Positions 37,593 to 46,219 of a stretch of DNA of 64,000 nt are shown here, piece by piece. How positions within the stretch are numbered: position 1 is the stretch's first letter; the number at the start of each line of letters is the position of its first letter. The translations under genes and the position numbers were made by a program. The stretch comes from Lentilactobacillus kisonensis DSM 19906 = JCM 15041 (lineage in GTDB: Bacteria; Bacillota; Bacilli; Lactobacillales; Lactobacillaceae): positions 1-64,000 of the forward strand of contig NZ_AZEB01000014.1 in assembly GCF_001434135.1 (NCBI RefSeq), given 5' to 3'. The notes beneath the pieces were generated by a model that saw only the letters and a program-made list of their open reading frames with translations, was not told where the DNA came from and ran no database searches.

Positions 37593-38498
37593 ATGGAAGA
37601 AATTGGTCCAACCGTTAAGAAGATTCGAATCATTAAAGGATTCACTCAAAAAGAAGTTTATGCAGCTGTGATCTCACGGTCGTTTGCAAACCGGTTTGAG
37701 CGCGGATTAAATGACGTCAGCGCTGCAAAGTTATTCATCATATTGGACCACTTATCCATTTCGGTTGACGAATTTCGGTTCATTCAAAATAATTACCAGC
37801 AAACCGTCGCCAATGAGCTTCAGACACAATTGAACAAAGCATACGACTCCCACGATCTTCAACAATTGGGGCAGATTGTTGCTGCTAATAAGCAAAGCGC
37901 TAACCTCAGCTTGCGGTCATTAGCCGCCACTGGTGAAATTTTGATTGAATCCTATTATTCGAAAACCGTCTCCATTACTCCCGAAATCAATAATTTTTGG
38001 GATAAGTTATTTGCTTCGAAAACTTGGACCATTCATGAAATTAAGTTGGCAGTTCCATTATTCATAATTGCGACCAGCACGGGACAAATTGATTTAATCC
38101 CGAAAATGGTCAATCAATTTGAAATTAATTGCAAAAAATACATCTCAAATGGCAGTGACCCATTTGGGATGTTAGATGAACTCTTGAATATGTATTTAGC
38201 GGTGTTTCAAATTCAGCTCAACTTAGGACAATTCGAGGAAGCACAGAACCTAGCTCAAAAAGTTGACGCGATTGATCCTCATACCCTATCAGCAAATAGC
38301 CGGATTTCACAACAGCTAATAAAGGGAATCTCACAGTTATATTTTGGCAACCAAGCAACTGGTGAACACATTCTACAAACAATTGAAGCATTTGAGTCGC
38401 TATATTCACCGGCAATCGATCATAACGTGATTGAGATTATTGATGTCCGCCGAAAATTAGCTGGAAAATATCGAAAGATGCAAGGAGAAAGCGATTAA
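37593..38498 (+). CDS. Rgg/GadR/MutR-family transcriptional regulator
   Basis: The 301 residues consist of an N-terminal XRE-type helix-turn-helix (about 8-62; TVKKIRIIKGFTQKEVYAAVISRSFANRFERG) and a long all-helical C-terminal region typical of Rgg peptide-sensing domains. AAGGAAG lies upstream of the ATG. Rgg proteins often answer to short hydrophobic peptides encoded next to them, but I found no convincing peptide gene in 37510-37592 or 38499-38600. The target may be the divergent MFS gene, by position only. Confidence 0.83.
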   Translation: MEEIGPTVKKIRIIKGFTQKEVYAAVISRSFANRFERGLNDVSAAKLFIILDHLSISVDEFRFIQNNYQQTVANELQTQLNKAYDSHDLQQLGQIVAANKQSANLSLRSLAATGEILIESYYSKTVSITPEINNFWDKLFASKTWTIHEIKLAVPLFIIATSTGQIDLIPKMVNQFEINCKKYISNGSDPFGMLDELLNMYLAVFQIQLNLGQFEEAQNLAQKVDAIDPHTLSANSRISQQLIKGISQLYFGNQATGEHILQTIEAFESLYSPAIDHNVIEIIDVRRKLAGKYRKMQGESD

Positions 38499-38570
38499 CA
38501 ACGAGGAGATTTCACTACAAAATTAGGATTTTTCAGAAGGTTCCACTCCTAAGAAGCTTTATTTCTACAA

Positions 38571-38804
38571 GTAGTTGTTCTCTGTTAGATAGATCAGGAC
38601 CGCTCCTCAAAGCAGAAAGCTGCACCTAAGTCACTCCTGCCAAAAGCCCATGGCTGGGCTTGTCATTTTAGTCAAACTAGTGGAAAAAACGTGTTCAGAC
38701 GAGCAACAATCTGCGCGTAAGCACCTCGGAGAAAAATTCCAAGCCCGGGAATTTCCCTCCGAGGAGACTTACACTCCGATTGTTAAACGCTCGTTTTCAC
38801 ACTC
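38571..38804 (-). repeat. Palindromic elements, one truncated and one full copy
   Basis: The full copy (38690-38804) has arms CGTGTTCAGACGAGC/GCTCGTTTTCACACT and a middle stem CCTCGGAG/CTCCGAGG. The truncated copy (38596-38672) keeps the GGACCGCTCCTCAAAGCAGAAAGC half only, preceded by a flank (GTAGTTGTTCTCTG) that also precedes the copy at 55.4 kb. Orientation is minus; the fixed end coincides with the TAG stop of the next gene. With these the 305-bp gap after the Rgg gene is explained; the first 70 bp show nothing. Confidence 0.8.
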
Positions 38805-39289
38805 TACAACCTTTTCAAATCATCCACATACTCCACGGTCGTCAAATTCACCAAATAGGCCACGTCGAAATGCAGCCGGTCATCCAACTGCCACATATCT
38901 GTCACCATAAATACCGGCCGATCAGTCTTTTCAACGTGGACATGCATATGATGCTCATTGCCATAAGTAACTAAAGCTTTAGAGAGCGCTTCTTTAAATT
39001 CTGGAATCGTACTAGTTACTTTATTGATTGGTAAATGGTATTCAAACGCCATGACGCCCCTACCCCAAATTTCAGCAATCTGTTCTGAACGTAAGTCATC
39101 ATTACCAAACGAAGTCAAATCGCCGGATGTAACCAATTTTTTGACTGCCGTCTCGACTGCCTCATTACACACTCGTTGAGCAAGGGCTGTTCGTTTGCGG
39201 CTTGGCCGGGTTACAAATAAATAATGAATCAGATTATAAGCCGCAAACGCCACAATCAAGCCAATAATAATTTGCACAATTAATTCCAT
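38804..39289 (-). CDS. Small membrane-anchored protein of unknown function
   Basis: A 161-residue protein with one N-terminal hydrophobic segment (about 2-25) followed by a positively charged stretch (TRPSRKR), so the rest is probably cytoplasmic. The soluble part is mixed alpha/beta with several His residues (NEHHMHVHVE, about 112-121). I recognise no family. GGAGAG lies 5 nt before the ATG. It is divergent from rpoY, and its stop codon lies in the end of a palindromic element. Confidence 0.72.
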   Translation of the reverse strand: MELIVQIIIGLIVAFAAYNLIHYLFVTRPSRKRTALAQRVCNEAVETAVKKLVTSGDLTSFGNDDLRSEQIAEIWGRGVMAFEYHLPINKVTSTIPEFKEALSKALVTYGNEHHMHVHVEKTDRPVFMVTDMWQLDDRLHFDVAYLVNLTTVEYVDDLKRL

Positions 39290-39476
39290 AGTTGCTCTCC
39301 ATTCTTTTTCATTAATCTAATTTTAACATGCCATCATTAAGACGATTACTTTCAACTTTATATACTTATGTTTTATAATATGGTAATATATCGTTATTAG
39401 TTGTGTTTTCACAACCACTTGTCCGTAGAGAAACCCAACTGTTTCTTAAAAAGTATAATTTTAAAGGAGTTTTTTT

Positions 39477-39698
39477 ATGATTTTTAAAGTACTATATCAA
39501 CCCGACAAGAAACAAAGTCCTCGTCGGGAAACGACCCATGCCCTCTATGTTGAGGCCGATACCGAGGTAGAAGCTCACGCACTCGTTGAAAATAACACCG
39601 ATTATGAAATCGAGTTCATTGAACCGCTCCAAGGTAAGCATTTAGAGTATGAGCAGGCTAATGCCGATTATAAGCTAACGGAGTTCAATGATAAATGA
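39477..39698 (+). CDS. rpoY: RNA polymerase epsilon subunit
   Basis: A 73-residue protein of the YkzG/DUF1447 family, a small auxiliary subunit of Firmicutes RNA polymerase. Recognised by MIFKVLYQ at the start, the [12 protein letters not shown] strand region and [24 protein letters not shown] lies 7 nt upstream. It overlaps rnjA by 4 bp (ATGA), the conserved rpoY-rnjA pair. The promoter is probably around the TATAAT near 39377, with a poor -35. Confidence 0.93.
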   Translation: MIFKVLYQPDKKQSPRRETTHALYVEADTEVEAHALVENNTDYEIEFIEPLQGKHLEYEQANADYKLTEFNDK

Positions 39699-41383
39699 AA
39701 AAATTAAACGTCAAAAATAACGAAGCTGCTATCTATGGCGTTGGTGGTCTTGGTGAAATTGGTAAAAACACTTACGGAATCCAGTTCCAAGATGAAATCA
39801 TTCTGATTGATGCTGGAATCAAATTCCCTGAGGACGACCTCCTCGGTGTTGATTACGTCATCCCAGACTACCAATATCTTGTAGACAATAAGGACAAGAT
39901 TAAAGCCCTCGTTATCACCCATGGTCACGAAGACCATATCGGTGGTGTGCCGTATTTAATGAAGGTTCTAAATGTCCCTATTTATGCAGGGCCATTAGCA
40001 ATGGCATTAATCAAGAATAAGTTAGAAGAACATGGCCTGTTGAACTCAGTTGAATTACATGAAATCAGCGACAAGTCCGTTCTCAAATTCAGAAAAATGA
40101 AGGTCTCGTTTTTCCGAACAACCCACTCAATCCCTGACACTGTTGGAATTGCCGTTCACACTCCGGTCGGTGTCATTGTGGAAACTGGGGACTATAAATT
40201 CGATCTTACCCCAGTTACTAATCAGCCGCCTGATTTACAAGAGATGGCCAGGTTAGGTGCAGAAGGTGTCTTGTGCTTAATGTCTGATAGTACAAATGCT
40301 GAAAAACCAATCTGGACCCACTCTGAAAAATGGGTTGGTAATTCGATTGCCCATATTTTCGATCAAATTCAGGATCGGATCATTTTTGCAACTTTCGCAT
40401 CTAACATTTCGCGAATTAAGACGGCTTGTGATAATGCGATGGCCCATGGTAGAAAGATTGCTGTGTTTGGCCGTAGTATGGATGCTGCCATCGTGAATGG
40501 TCGTGAACTTGGTTATCTGGACATCCCCGATGACGCCTTTGTTGACGCTCACGATCTGCAATCCTTACCCGCCAATAAGACGTTAATTCTATGTACTGGG
40601 TCTCAGGGTGAACCAATGGCCGCCCTATCTCGGATCGCCAATGGAACCCATCGTCAAATCGCAATTCAACCAGGCGATACAGTTATCTTTTCAAGTAACC
40701 CGATTCCTGGTAACACAACCAGCGTTAACAGCGTCATTAACAAGCTTGAAGAAGCTGGCGCTAACGTCATTCATGGTCGGGTCAATAATATTCATACGTC
40801 CGGTCATGGTGGTCAAGAAGAGCAAAAATTGATGCTTCGTTTAATGAAGCCAAAGTTCTTCATGCCAATTCATGGTGAATACCGAATGCTTAAGATTCAT
40901 ACGGAACTCGCCGAACAATGTGGCGTGCCAATGGATCATAGCTTCATCATGCAAAATGGTGATGTTCTGGCTCTTTCAAGGGATCATGCTCGAATGGCAG
41001 GTCACTTCCAAGCTGGCGATGTTTACATCGATGGTAGCGGTATTGGTGACATTGGCAGTATCGTTCTCCGTGATCGTCAGTTATTGTCCGAAGAAGGAAT
41101 TGTCGTTGTCGTTGCCACTGTCAATTTGACTAACCAAGAAATTCAATCCGGACCAGATATCCTATCCCGTGGGTTTGTGTATATGCGTGAATCCGGTGAG
41201 TTATTGGATGAAGGTCGCCGACTTGTCTTCAAGACGATTAGGAAAGCAATGCGAGCTAAAAAAGCAACGGAATCTTCCATTAGAAACGCCATCATTGACG
41301 ATCTTCAAGAATTTCTCTACGACAAGACGGAACGTCATCCAATGATTTTACCAATGCTTATCATGAACGGAAATCAAAAATAA
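39695..41383 (+). CDS. rnjA: Ribonuclease J1
   Basis: Dual 5'-exonuclease and endonuclease central to mRNA decay and 16S maturation. The complete metal site is visible: HGHEDHIGG (76-84), then TGDYKFD, the beta-CASP motifs and GHGGQEEQK. Over its 562 residues the C-terminal region ([18 protein letters not shown]) is standard. It pairs functionally with RNase J2 at 15.1-16.8 kb, whose site is degenerate. It is translationally coupled to rpoY. Confidence 0.97.
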   Translation: MKKLNVKNNEAAIYGVGGLGEIGKNTYGIQFQDEIILIDAGIKFPEDDLLGVDYVIPDYQYLVDNKDKIKALVITHGHEDHIGGVPYLMKVLNVPIYAGPLAMALIKNKLEEHGLLNSVELHEISDKSVLKFRKMKVSFFRTTHSIPDTVGIAVHTPVGVIVETGDYKFDLTPVTNQPPDLQEMARLGAEGVLCLMSDSTNAEKPIWTHSEKWVGNSIAHIFDQIQDRIIFATFASNISRIKTACDNAMAHGRKIAVFGRSMDAAIVNGRELGYLDIPDDAFVDAHDLQSLPANKTLILCTGSQGEPMAALSRIANGTHRQIAIQPGDTVIFSSNPIPGNTTSVNSVINKLEEAGANVIHGRVNNIHTSGHGGQEEQKLMLRLMKPKFFMPIHGEYRMLKIHTELAEQCGVPMDHSFIMQNGDVLALSRDHARMAGHFQAGDVYIDGSGIGDIGSIVLRDRQLLSEEGIVVVVATVNLTNQEIQSGPDILSRGFVYMRESGELLDEGRRLVFKTIRKAMRAKKATESSIRNAIIDDLQEFLYDKTERHPMILPMLIMNGNQK

Positions 41384-41417
41384 CGTTACTGCTTAAATGA
41401 TTTCGAAATGATTCCAT

Positions 41418-41463
41418 AAGCTTGGTGTCGAATACTTAACCTATTCGAAACCAAGCTTTTCTA
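41418..41463 (+). terminator. rnjA terminator
   Basis: AAGCTTGGTGTCGAATA and TATTCGAAACCAAGCTT with a 7-nt loop, followed by TTCT, 35 bp after the rnjA stop. Confidence 0.82.
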
Positions 41464-41523
41464 TTACATATTTTTCCACTTTTTACCGGTTAATGATGTT
41501 TTAATGGGAGGGACAGTTAATCA

Positions 41524-42474
41524 ATGGAGTATTTTATAATCGTAAATAAATGCGCCGGTGGCAATAAGGCTCGTTTACTATGGCCTAAAATTGAGACGAA
41601 GCTTAACCACGATAAGGTCGCATTCCATCCCTATTTTACTAAGTACGATGGTCACGCAGTTAAACTGACGATGCAAATTCTGCATCAGCTTAATGACACT
41701 CCCCATTCAGATGCCATTATTATTGCCGCCGGTGGCGATGGTACCTTACACGAAACGCTTCTAGGCTGTAAGCGTTATTACGCTGATAATATCAACCAGC
41801 ATAAGGTCCCACTCGCCTTCCTCCCAATTGGTTCTGGAAATGATTTTGCTAGGGCCCTCAAAATCCCCCTGCATTGGCAGGAAGCTCTCAAAGATATCCT
41901 GGCTTGCCGTTCAGCCTCTATCCTTAACCTCGGCCATTATACGAACCTAGTTAATAAAACAGACGGCTACTTTACTAATAATTACGGCATCGGTTTTGAC
42001 GCCACCGTCGTCCACGATGCTAACAAGTCCCCATTAAAAAATAATCGTTACTTTGGCAAATTTTCATACTGGCTAGCTGTTGTTAAAGCCCTCCGAACTT
42101 TTCAGGGATTTAAGGTTCAGATAAGGATCCCTGGAAGCACTGAGAAAACCTTTAATAACGCGTTTTTGGTCACAACGACGAACCTACCCTATTTTGGGGG
42201 TGGCATTAAAATTGCCCCTGATGCATCCGCATACGAAAACCAATTAGATTTAATAATCGTCGAAAATCCCAGCATCATTCAATTGATTTTATTTGTCAGT
42301 ATGATATTTTTAAAGAGACATTTAAGTCTGCGATTTATTCACCACTACGTTCAAAAACAGCTCTTCATTACGACCAACGATGCGAGGTACGGCCAAATTG
42401 ATGGTGAAGAGCTTGGTGAACACACTTACCAGATCAAACTCGAAACAGCCAGCTATCCCTTTTGGGTTCATTAA
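41524..42474 (+). CDS. Diacylglycerol/lipid kinase-family protein
   Basis: A 316-residue member of the DagK/YegS lipid kinase family. The nucleotide-binding glycine motif GGDGTLHE is at 70-77 and PIGSGNDFARAL at about 100-111. A second motif is FTNNYGIGFDATV, and the C-terminal DGEELG matches family members. A hydrophobic stretch (about 255-270) may touch the membrane. The likely role is phosphorylating diacylglycerol released during lipoteichoic acid synthesis, but other lipids are possible. GGGAGGG lies about 10 nt upstream. Confidence 0.88.
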   Translation: MEYFIIVNKCAGGNKARLLWPKIETKLNHDKVAFHPYFTKYDGHAVKLTMQILHQLNDTPHSDAIIIAAGGDGTLHETLLGCKRYYADNINQHKVPLAFLPIGSGNDFARALKIPLHWQEALKDILACRSASILNLGHYTNLVNKTDGYFTNNYGIGFDATVVHDANKSPLKNNRYFGKFSYWLAVVKALRTFQGFKVQIRIPGSTEKTFNNAFLVTTTNLPYFGGGIKIAPDASAYENQLDLIIVENPSIIQLILFVSMIFLKRHLSLRFIHHYVQKQLFITTNDARYGQIDGEELGEHTYQIKLETASYPFWVH

Positions 42475-42531
42475 TAGCTGATTATGACTGCCATCTCCTT
42501 CGATTAAACAAACGTAAAACGAGGTAATCCC

Positions 42532-43491
42532 ATGTACTCAACCAGCTACCTACTATTTCAATCCGTGACCGCCGTTGCCCTTGGTGATGCGTTAGGAGTC
42601 CCTTACGAGCGCCAAAAGCGGCAAGACTTATTAGAGAATCCCATTCACGCAATGGCTGGCCATCAGGAAAGTGACGTCCCTGCAGGAACCTGGTCTGATG
42701 ATACGTCCCTAACCATTGCTTCGTTGGTCAGTTTAACTCAAGGCTATAATCTTTATGACCTCATGATGAGATATTCTCAGTGGTATCACTTTGGGGATTA
42801 CACACCATTTGGGACGATGTTTGGTATTGGCAAAACGACCGAAGCAGCAATCAAGCGATTTGATTCTGGAATCGATCCTCAGTTATGTGGTGGTACCTCA
42901 GAAATGGCTAACGGTAATGGGGCCTTAATGCGAATGATGCCACTCGCATTCTATTTAATGACAAGTCCCCATGGCTATCAATTTAATGATCGGGTGGCTA
43001 AAATCGTTCACGACTATACCGCAACCACCCACCGTCATCCCCGCAGTTTGATTGCGTCTGGCATCCTGACCAACGTAATTATTAGATTGGTATATAATCC
43101 TAATAAATACGCCATGCTACGAGCCGTCAAAGAGTCATTGGACTACTATCGAGACAAGACAGAATTTGCCGACGAAGTAGCTCTCTTTGCACAATTAGAG
43201 GACCCCCACTTTTTGCGGCAGTCCAGCAATTCGATCAAAAGTTCTCCGTACGTCGTTGATACTTTGAACTCAGTGTTCTGGTGTCTGATGAACTCCGAGC
43301 AATATTCCATTGCCGTTACCCGGGCGGTTAACTTAGGCAACGATGCAGACACAATTGGGTCAATTACGTCGATGCTAGCGTCATTACTATTTGCTCCAGT
43401 AACTTTCCCTCAGGACTGGCTAAAAGCGCTCAAGGGGCGTAATCAGATTAAAGTGGCAGTATCATCCGCCCTTTTATCAAATTATTTTTAA
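42532..43491 (+). CDS. ADP-ribosylglycohydrolase family protein
   Basis: A 319-residue DraG/MacroH-type hydrolase expected to remove ADP-ribose from proteins or related adducts. The dinuclear metal-binding motifs are intact: WSDDTSL (about 54-60) near the N-terminus and GNDADTIGS (about 276-284) near the C-terminus. It begins SVTAVALGDALGVPYE, the typical family opening. No ADP-ribosyltransferase is nearby. It follows the lipid kinase gene by 57 bp with its own ribosome site and ends at a strong terminator. Confidence 0.87.
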   Translation: MYSTSYLLFQSVTAVALGDALGVPYERQKRQDLLENPIHAMAGHQESDVPAGTWSDDTSLTIASLVSLTQGYNLYDLMMRYSQWYHFGDYTPFGTMFGIGKTTEAAIKRFDSGIDPQLCGGTSEMANGNGALMRMMPLAFYLMTSPHGYQFNDRVAKIVHDYTATTHRHPRSLIASGILTNVIIRLVYNPNKYAMLRAVKESLDYYRDKTEFADEVALFAQLEDPHFLRQSSNSIKSSPYVVDTLNSVFWCLMNSEQYSIAVTRAVNLGNDADTIGSITSMLASLLFAPVTFPQDWLKALKGRNQIKVAVSSALLSNYF

Positions 43492-43518
43492 CGCGTTTAA
43501 AGGGCCAAGAAACAACTC

Positions 43519-43596
43519 GATCCCGTAACTGAAGCTGAACAATCATTCCTAAGTGACACAAATGATTGTTCAGCAGCAATTACGGGATCTTTTTTA
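43519..43596 (+). terminator. Strong terminator after the ADP-ribosylglycohydrolase gene
   Basis: A very long stem: GATCCCGTAA/TTACGGGATC plus GCTGAACAATCATT/AATGATTGTTCAGC, followed by TTTTTT. Confidence 0.9.
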
Positions 43597-43614
43597 ATTA
43601 TTTCAGGCAAGAAA

Positions 43615-43651
43615 CAAAAAAAGAGCGCAAAACGAAAATTGTCTTGCGCTC
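43615..43651 (-). terminator. Terminator of the 72-residue gene
   Basis: The minus strand has GAGCGCAA and TTGCGCTC with a 13-nt loop, followed by TTTTTTT. Confidence 0.85.
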
Positions 43652-43690
43652 AATTCTAAATAAATCAGTTAAAATGCGATGGTAAAACCA

Positions 43691-43909
43691 TTAATCCTCA
43701 GAAGCATCCATTGCTTCCAAAATCATATTTAACTGCATACACTCTTGGTTCAAATGCTTCATTTCATTACCAAACTGTGGCGTGATCACAACCGTATCAC
43801 TAGTTGCCTGTTTCTTAGAGTGAACCATTTCAGCTTCTTGGTTCTTCAATTGGTCGAGCTTGCTCGTTGCCTTTTGATACTCTTTAAGAATTTCTAACTT
43901 ATTACTCAT
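43691..43909 (-). CDS. Small helical protein of unknown function
   Basis: 72 residues, mostly charged, with heptad-like spacing (LEILKEYQKATSKLDQLKNQ, then MKHLNQECMQLNMILEAM) that suggests a short helical hairpin or coiled coil. No family recognised. AAAGGGG lies upstream and a clear terminator downstream, which supports a real monocistronic gene. Confidence 0.68.
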   Translation of the reverse strand: MSNKLEILKEYQKATSKLDQLKNQEAEMVHSKKQATSDTVVITPQFGNEMKHLNQECMQLNMILEAMDASED

Positions 43910-44102
43910 AGCTATAAACCCCTTTGAAAATAAAATTAAATTACGACGCTATCGAATTTAAACTTCTCACAAAGAAATGTTAGAAATTTCTTAACCATTT
44001 CCTGCTAACGATTGGATATACTACCAGATAATTTCACGGAAATCAACGTTTTACCAAAAAAGGATAAACTAGCGCTATGAAAACTAATTTGAACAATAAC
44101 TT

Positions 44103-45020
44103 TTATTTATACTGAGTGGCAATTTCAGCAGCGGTTGGGATTGAAGGTAATGCCCCTAATCGTTGAACTGTAATGGACGAAGCCTTCTGCGCATAAGTAA
44201 GCGCCTCTTCAATATTAGAAAGATTCTTATTTATTTCTGAGCTTAAAGCACCAATAAAAGTATCACCAGCCGCGGTTGTGTCCTTTGCCTGCACCTTAAA
44301 CGCTGGTACAAAGCCATCATTGGTTGCGGTATGATAATACGCACCCCGGTCTCCGATTGTAATAATCAGATTTTTAATTCCCATTTTAGTAAACTTATCT
44401 GCATTGGCAGCCATTGACGCCTGATTGGTAACCTCAATCCCCGTTAACGAAGCACTTTCAGTCTCATTTGGAACAATCAAATCAGTAACCTCAGCTAAGC
44501 CGTCAATTAATTTAGCAGCCGGAGCGGGGTTCAAAATAGTTGTCACCCCGTGCTGCTTAGCTAATTTGAATACAGCCAACGTAACTGCTTGAGGCGTTTC
44601 AAACTCTGAAATCAAAATATCGCTTGCTTCAATCAGGCCCTCGCTGCTAGCAACGATTGCTGGCTTCATCGCCTGATTAGCACCACCATATACCATGATA
44701 CTGTTTTGACCCTGTTCATCTAGCAAAATAACCGCTGAACCGGTGCCGTGAGTATCATCAACACTAATATGGTCAACATTAATCCGGTCGTGTTTTAAGG
44801 CATCAATCATAAACGTGCCATTGCCATCTTCGCCCACTTGACCAATAAAGCTTGTTTCGGCTCCGGACCGGGCAGCTGCAACTGCTTGGTTAGCACCCTT
44901 CCCACCAGCAGAGTTTGTTTTGCTCTTTGCACTGATTGTTTCACCCGGCTTGGGCATTTGAGCAATATGTAAAGTGGTATCAACGTTTAAGCTACCAAGA
45001 ACAACAACTTTATTTGTCAT
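44103..45020 (-). CDS. rbsK: Ribokinase
   Basis: PfkB-family sugar kinase, 305 residues, phosphorylating ribose (or a similar pentose or nucleoside sugar) at O5. Signatures: the N-terminal NSAGGKGANQAVAAARSG (about 36-53) and the C-terminal DTTAAGDTFIGAL (about 242-254) with the catalytic Asp. No ribose transporter or rbsD is adjacent. It has its own promoter with two operator-like sites just after the LacI-type gene. Confidence 0.93.
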   Translation of the reverse strand: MTNKVVVLGSLNVDTTLHIAQMPKPGETISAKSKTNSAGGKGANQAVAAARSGAETSFIGQVGEDGNGTFMIDALKHDRINVDHISVDDTHGTGSAVILLDEQGQNSIMVYGGANQAMKPAIVASSEGLIEASDILISEFETPQAVTLAVFKLAKQHGVTTILNPAPAAKLIDGLAEVTDLIVPNETESASLTGIEVTNQASMAANADKFTKMGIKNLIITIGDRGAYYHTATNDGFVPAFKVQAKDTTAAGDTFIGALSSEINKNLSNIEEALTYAQKASSITVQRLGALPSIPTAAEIATQYK

Positions 45021-45057
45021 GTTAAGCTCCTCTTATTTTCTTAAATGATTAGATTAA

Positions 45058-45105
45058 GTAAAACCTTTCACCAAAGATTCTATCAAAGATGAAAAGGTTT
45101 CACAA
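45058..45105 (-). promoter_or_regulatory. rbsK promoter with two operator-like sites
   Basis: The minus strand has TTGTGA, a 17-bp spacer and TAGAAT. One site (minus GTGAAACCTTTTCA, 45090-45103) overlaps the -35 and contains the palindrome TGAAAAGGTTTCA. A similar site in reverse orientation (GTAAAACCTTTCACC, 45058-45072) lies just after the -10. This is the layout of LacI-family repression; the adjacent rbsR product is the obvious candidate. Confidence 0.72.
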
Positions 45106-45122
45106 GTCTTTATTTTAAGCGA

Positions 45123-46130
45123 TCAATTAATCTTTTTGACACTATCACGCCTCATCAGTTTCACTGGTAACGTCACCTTTTGAATCGGTTCATCCCGATT
45201 TTCAATCCGTTCAATAATCATCGAAGCCGAGTGTTGGCCAAGTTCAAAGGCAGCTTGATGGACCGTTGTTAGTTTCGGATAAACGTACTCAGTGAGATCA
45301 ATATCATCATAGCCAACAATCGAAATATCGTCAGGGATCCGCAACCCCAGTTCTTGAATGCCACGGTATAACCCAATCGCAATCTCATCATTAATTGCAA
45401 AGATTGCCGTTGGCTTCATTGCTAAGGCCTGCTTTGTCACCGAGTAGCCCCCTAACTTCGTCAAATCGGTCATAATGACATGATCGGAATTAATCGTAAA
45501 GCCCGCTTGTTTATAAGTGTCAAGAAAGCTATTCAACCGATGTTCCATGTTCAACGTCGGCGTTTTGTCAGCAACCACCACGACGTCATGATGGCCGTTT
45601 TGGATCAAGTATTCAGCCAACAGCCGACCACCCTGATCATTTCTTGCATCAATTTGATCGCCTTCAACGACTGGCGCTTGATCAACCAGAAGATAGGGAA
45701 TCGCGTTTTGGCTGAGAATTCGATCAATGTATTTTAAATCGGACACCGCAGAAGCGATTATCATGCCATCTGCGGTCCGTCTGATTGACTCAAGGAGATA
45801 ATGACTCTCCAGTGTTTCACTGTTGTTAGAACCGAAAATAAGGGGGACATAGTCATGTTCCATTGCTGTAGCTTCAATTCCCCTTACAAAGCGACCAAAA
45901 AAAGGATTATTGATGTTTGGTAACAGGACGCCAATCGTTCGACCGCTTTTTCGAATTAAACTTTGCGCATTAAAATCAGGAACATAGCCCATTTCTCGTT
46001 GAAGCCGATGAACTTTTTCAACCGTCTTATCGCTAAACCGATCCTGCTTACCATTTAAAATTTGTGACACCGTCGTCACCGAAACCCCCGCCTTGTGAGC
46101 AAGATCGGTAATGGTTACTTTTTTAGTCAT
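45123..46130 (-). CDS. rbsR: LacI-family transcriptional regulator, probable ribose repressor
   Basis: The 335 residues consist of an N-terminal LacI HTH (about 4-27; TITDLAHKAGVSVTTVSQILNG) with hinge helix NAQSLIRK, followed by a periplasmic-binding-protein-like effector domain (IGVLLPNINNPFFGRF, GYDDIDLTEY). It lies directly upstream of rbsK, with operator-like sequences in the 100-bp gap, so RbsR is the best reading; the effector itself is not visible. Confidence 0.88.
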   Translation of the reverse strand: MTKKVTITDLAHKAGVSVTTVSQILNGKQDRFSDKTVEKVHRLQREMGYVPDFNAQSLIRKSGRTIGVLLPNINNPFFGRFVRGIEATAMEHDYVPLIFGSNNSETLESHYLLESIRRTADGMIIASAVSDLKYIDRILSQNAIPYLLVDQAPVVEGDQIDARNDQGGRLLAEYLIQNGHHDVVVVADKTPTLNMEHRLNSFLDTYKQAGFTINSDHVIMTDLTKLGGYSVTKQALAMKPTAIFAINDEIAIGLYRGIQELGLRIPDDISIVGYDDIDLTEYVYPKLTTVHQAAFELGQHSASMIIERIENRDEPIQKVTLPVKLMRRDSVKKIN

Positions 46131-46161
46131 GCTAATTCTCCATTCAACAGCTTACAAACGT

Positions 46162-46202
46162 GGGGTGCTTGAATCAAAACATGTGTTTTGTCCCAGCACC
46201 CC
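46162..46202 (-). terminator. Hairpin after the aldo/keto reductase gene
   Basis: GGGGTGCT/AGCACCCC outer arms and AAAACA/TGTTTT inner arms. There is no T run on the minus strand, so termination is uncertain. Confidence 0.45.
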
Positions 46203-46219
46203 CAACGAAGCTATTCTAT

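Noticed and set aside
38650-38974. Plus-strand open frames
   Set aside because: They lie on palindromic elements and antisense to the 161-residue gene; no ribosome site or recognisable protein.
39345-39420. A strong rpoY promoter
   Set aside because: A TATAAT is present near 39377 but the -35 is poor and alternatives exist, so I only mention it in the gene entry.
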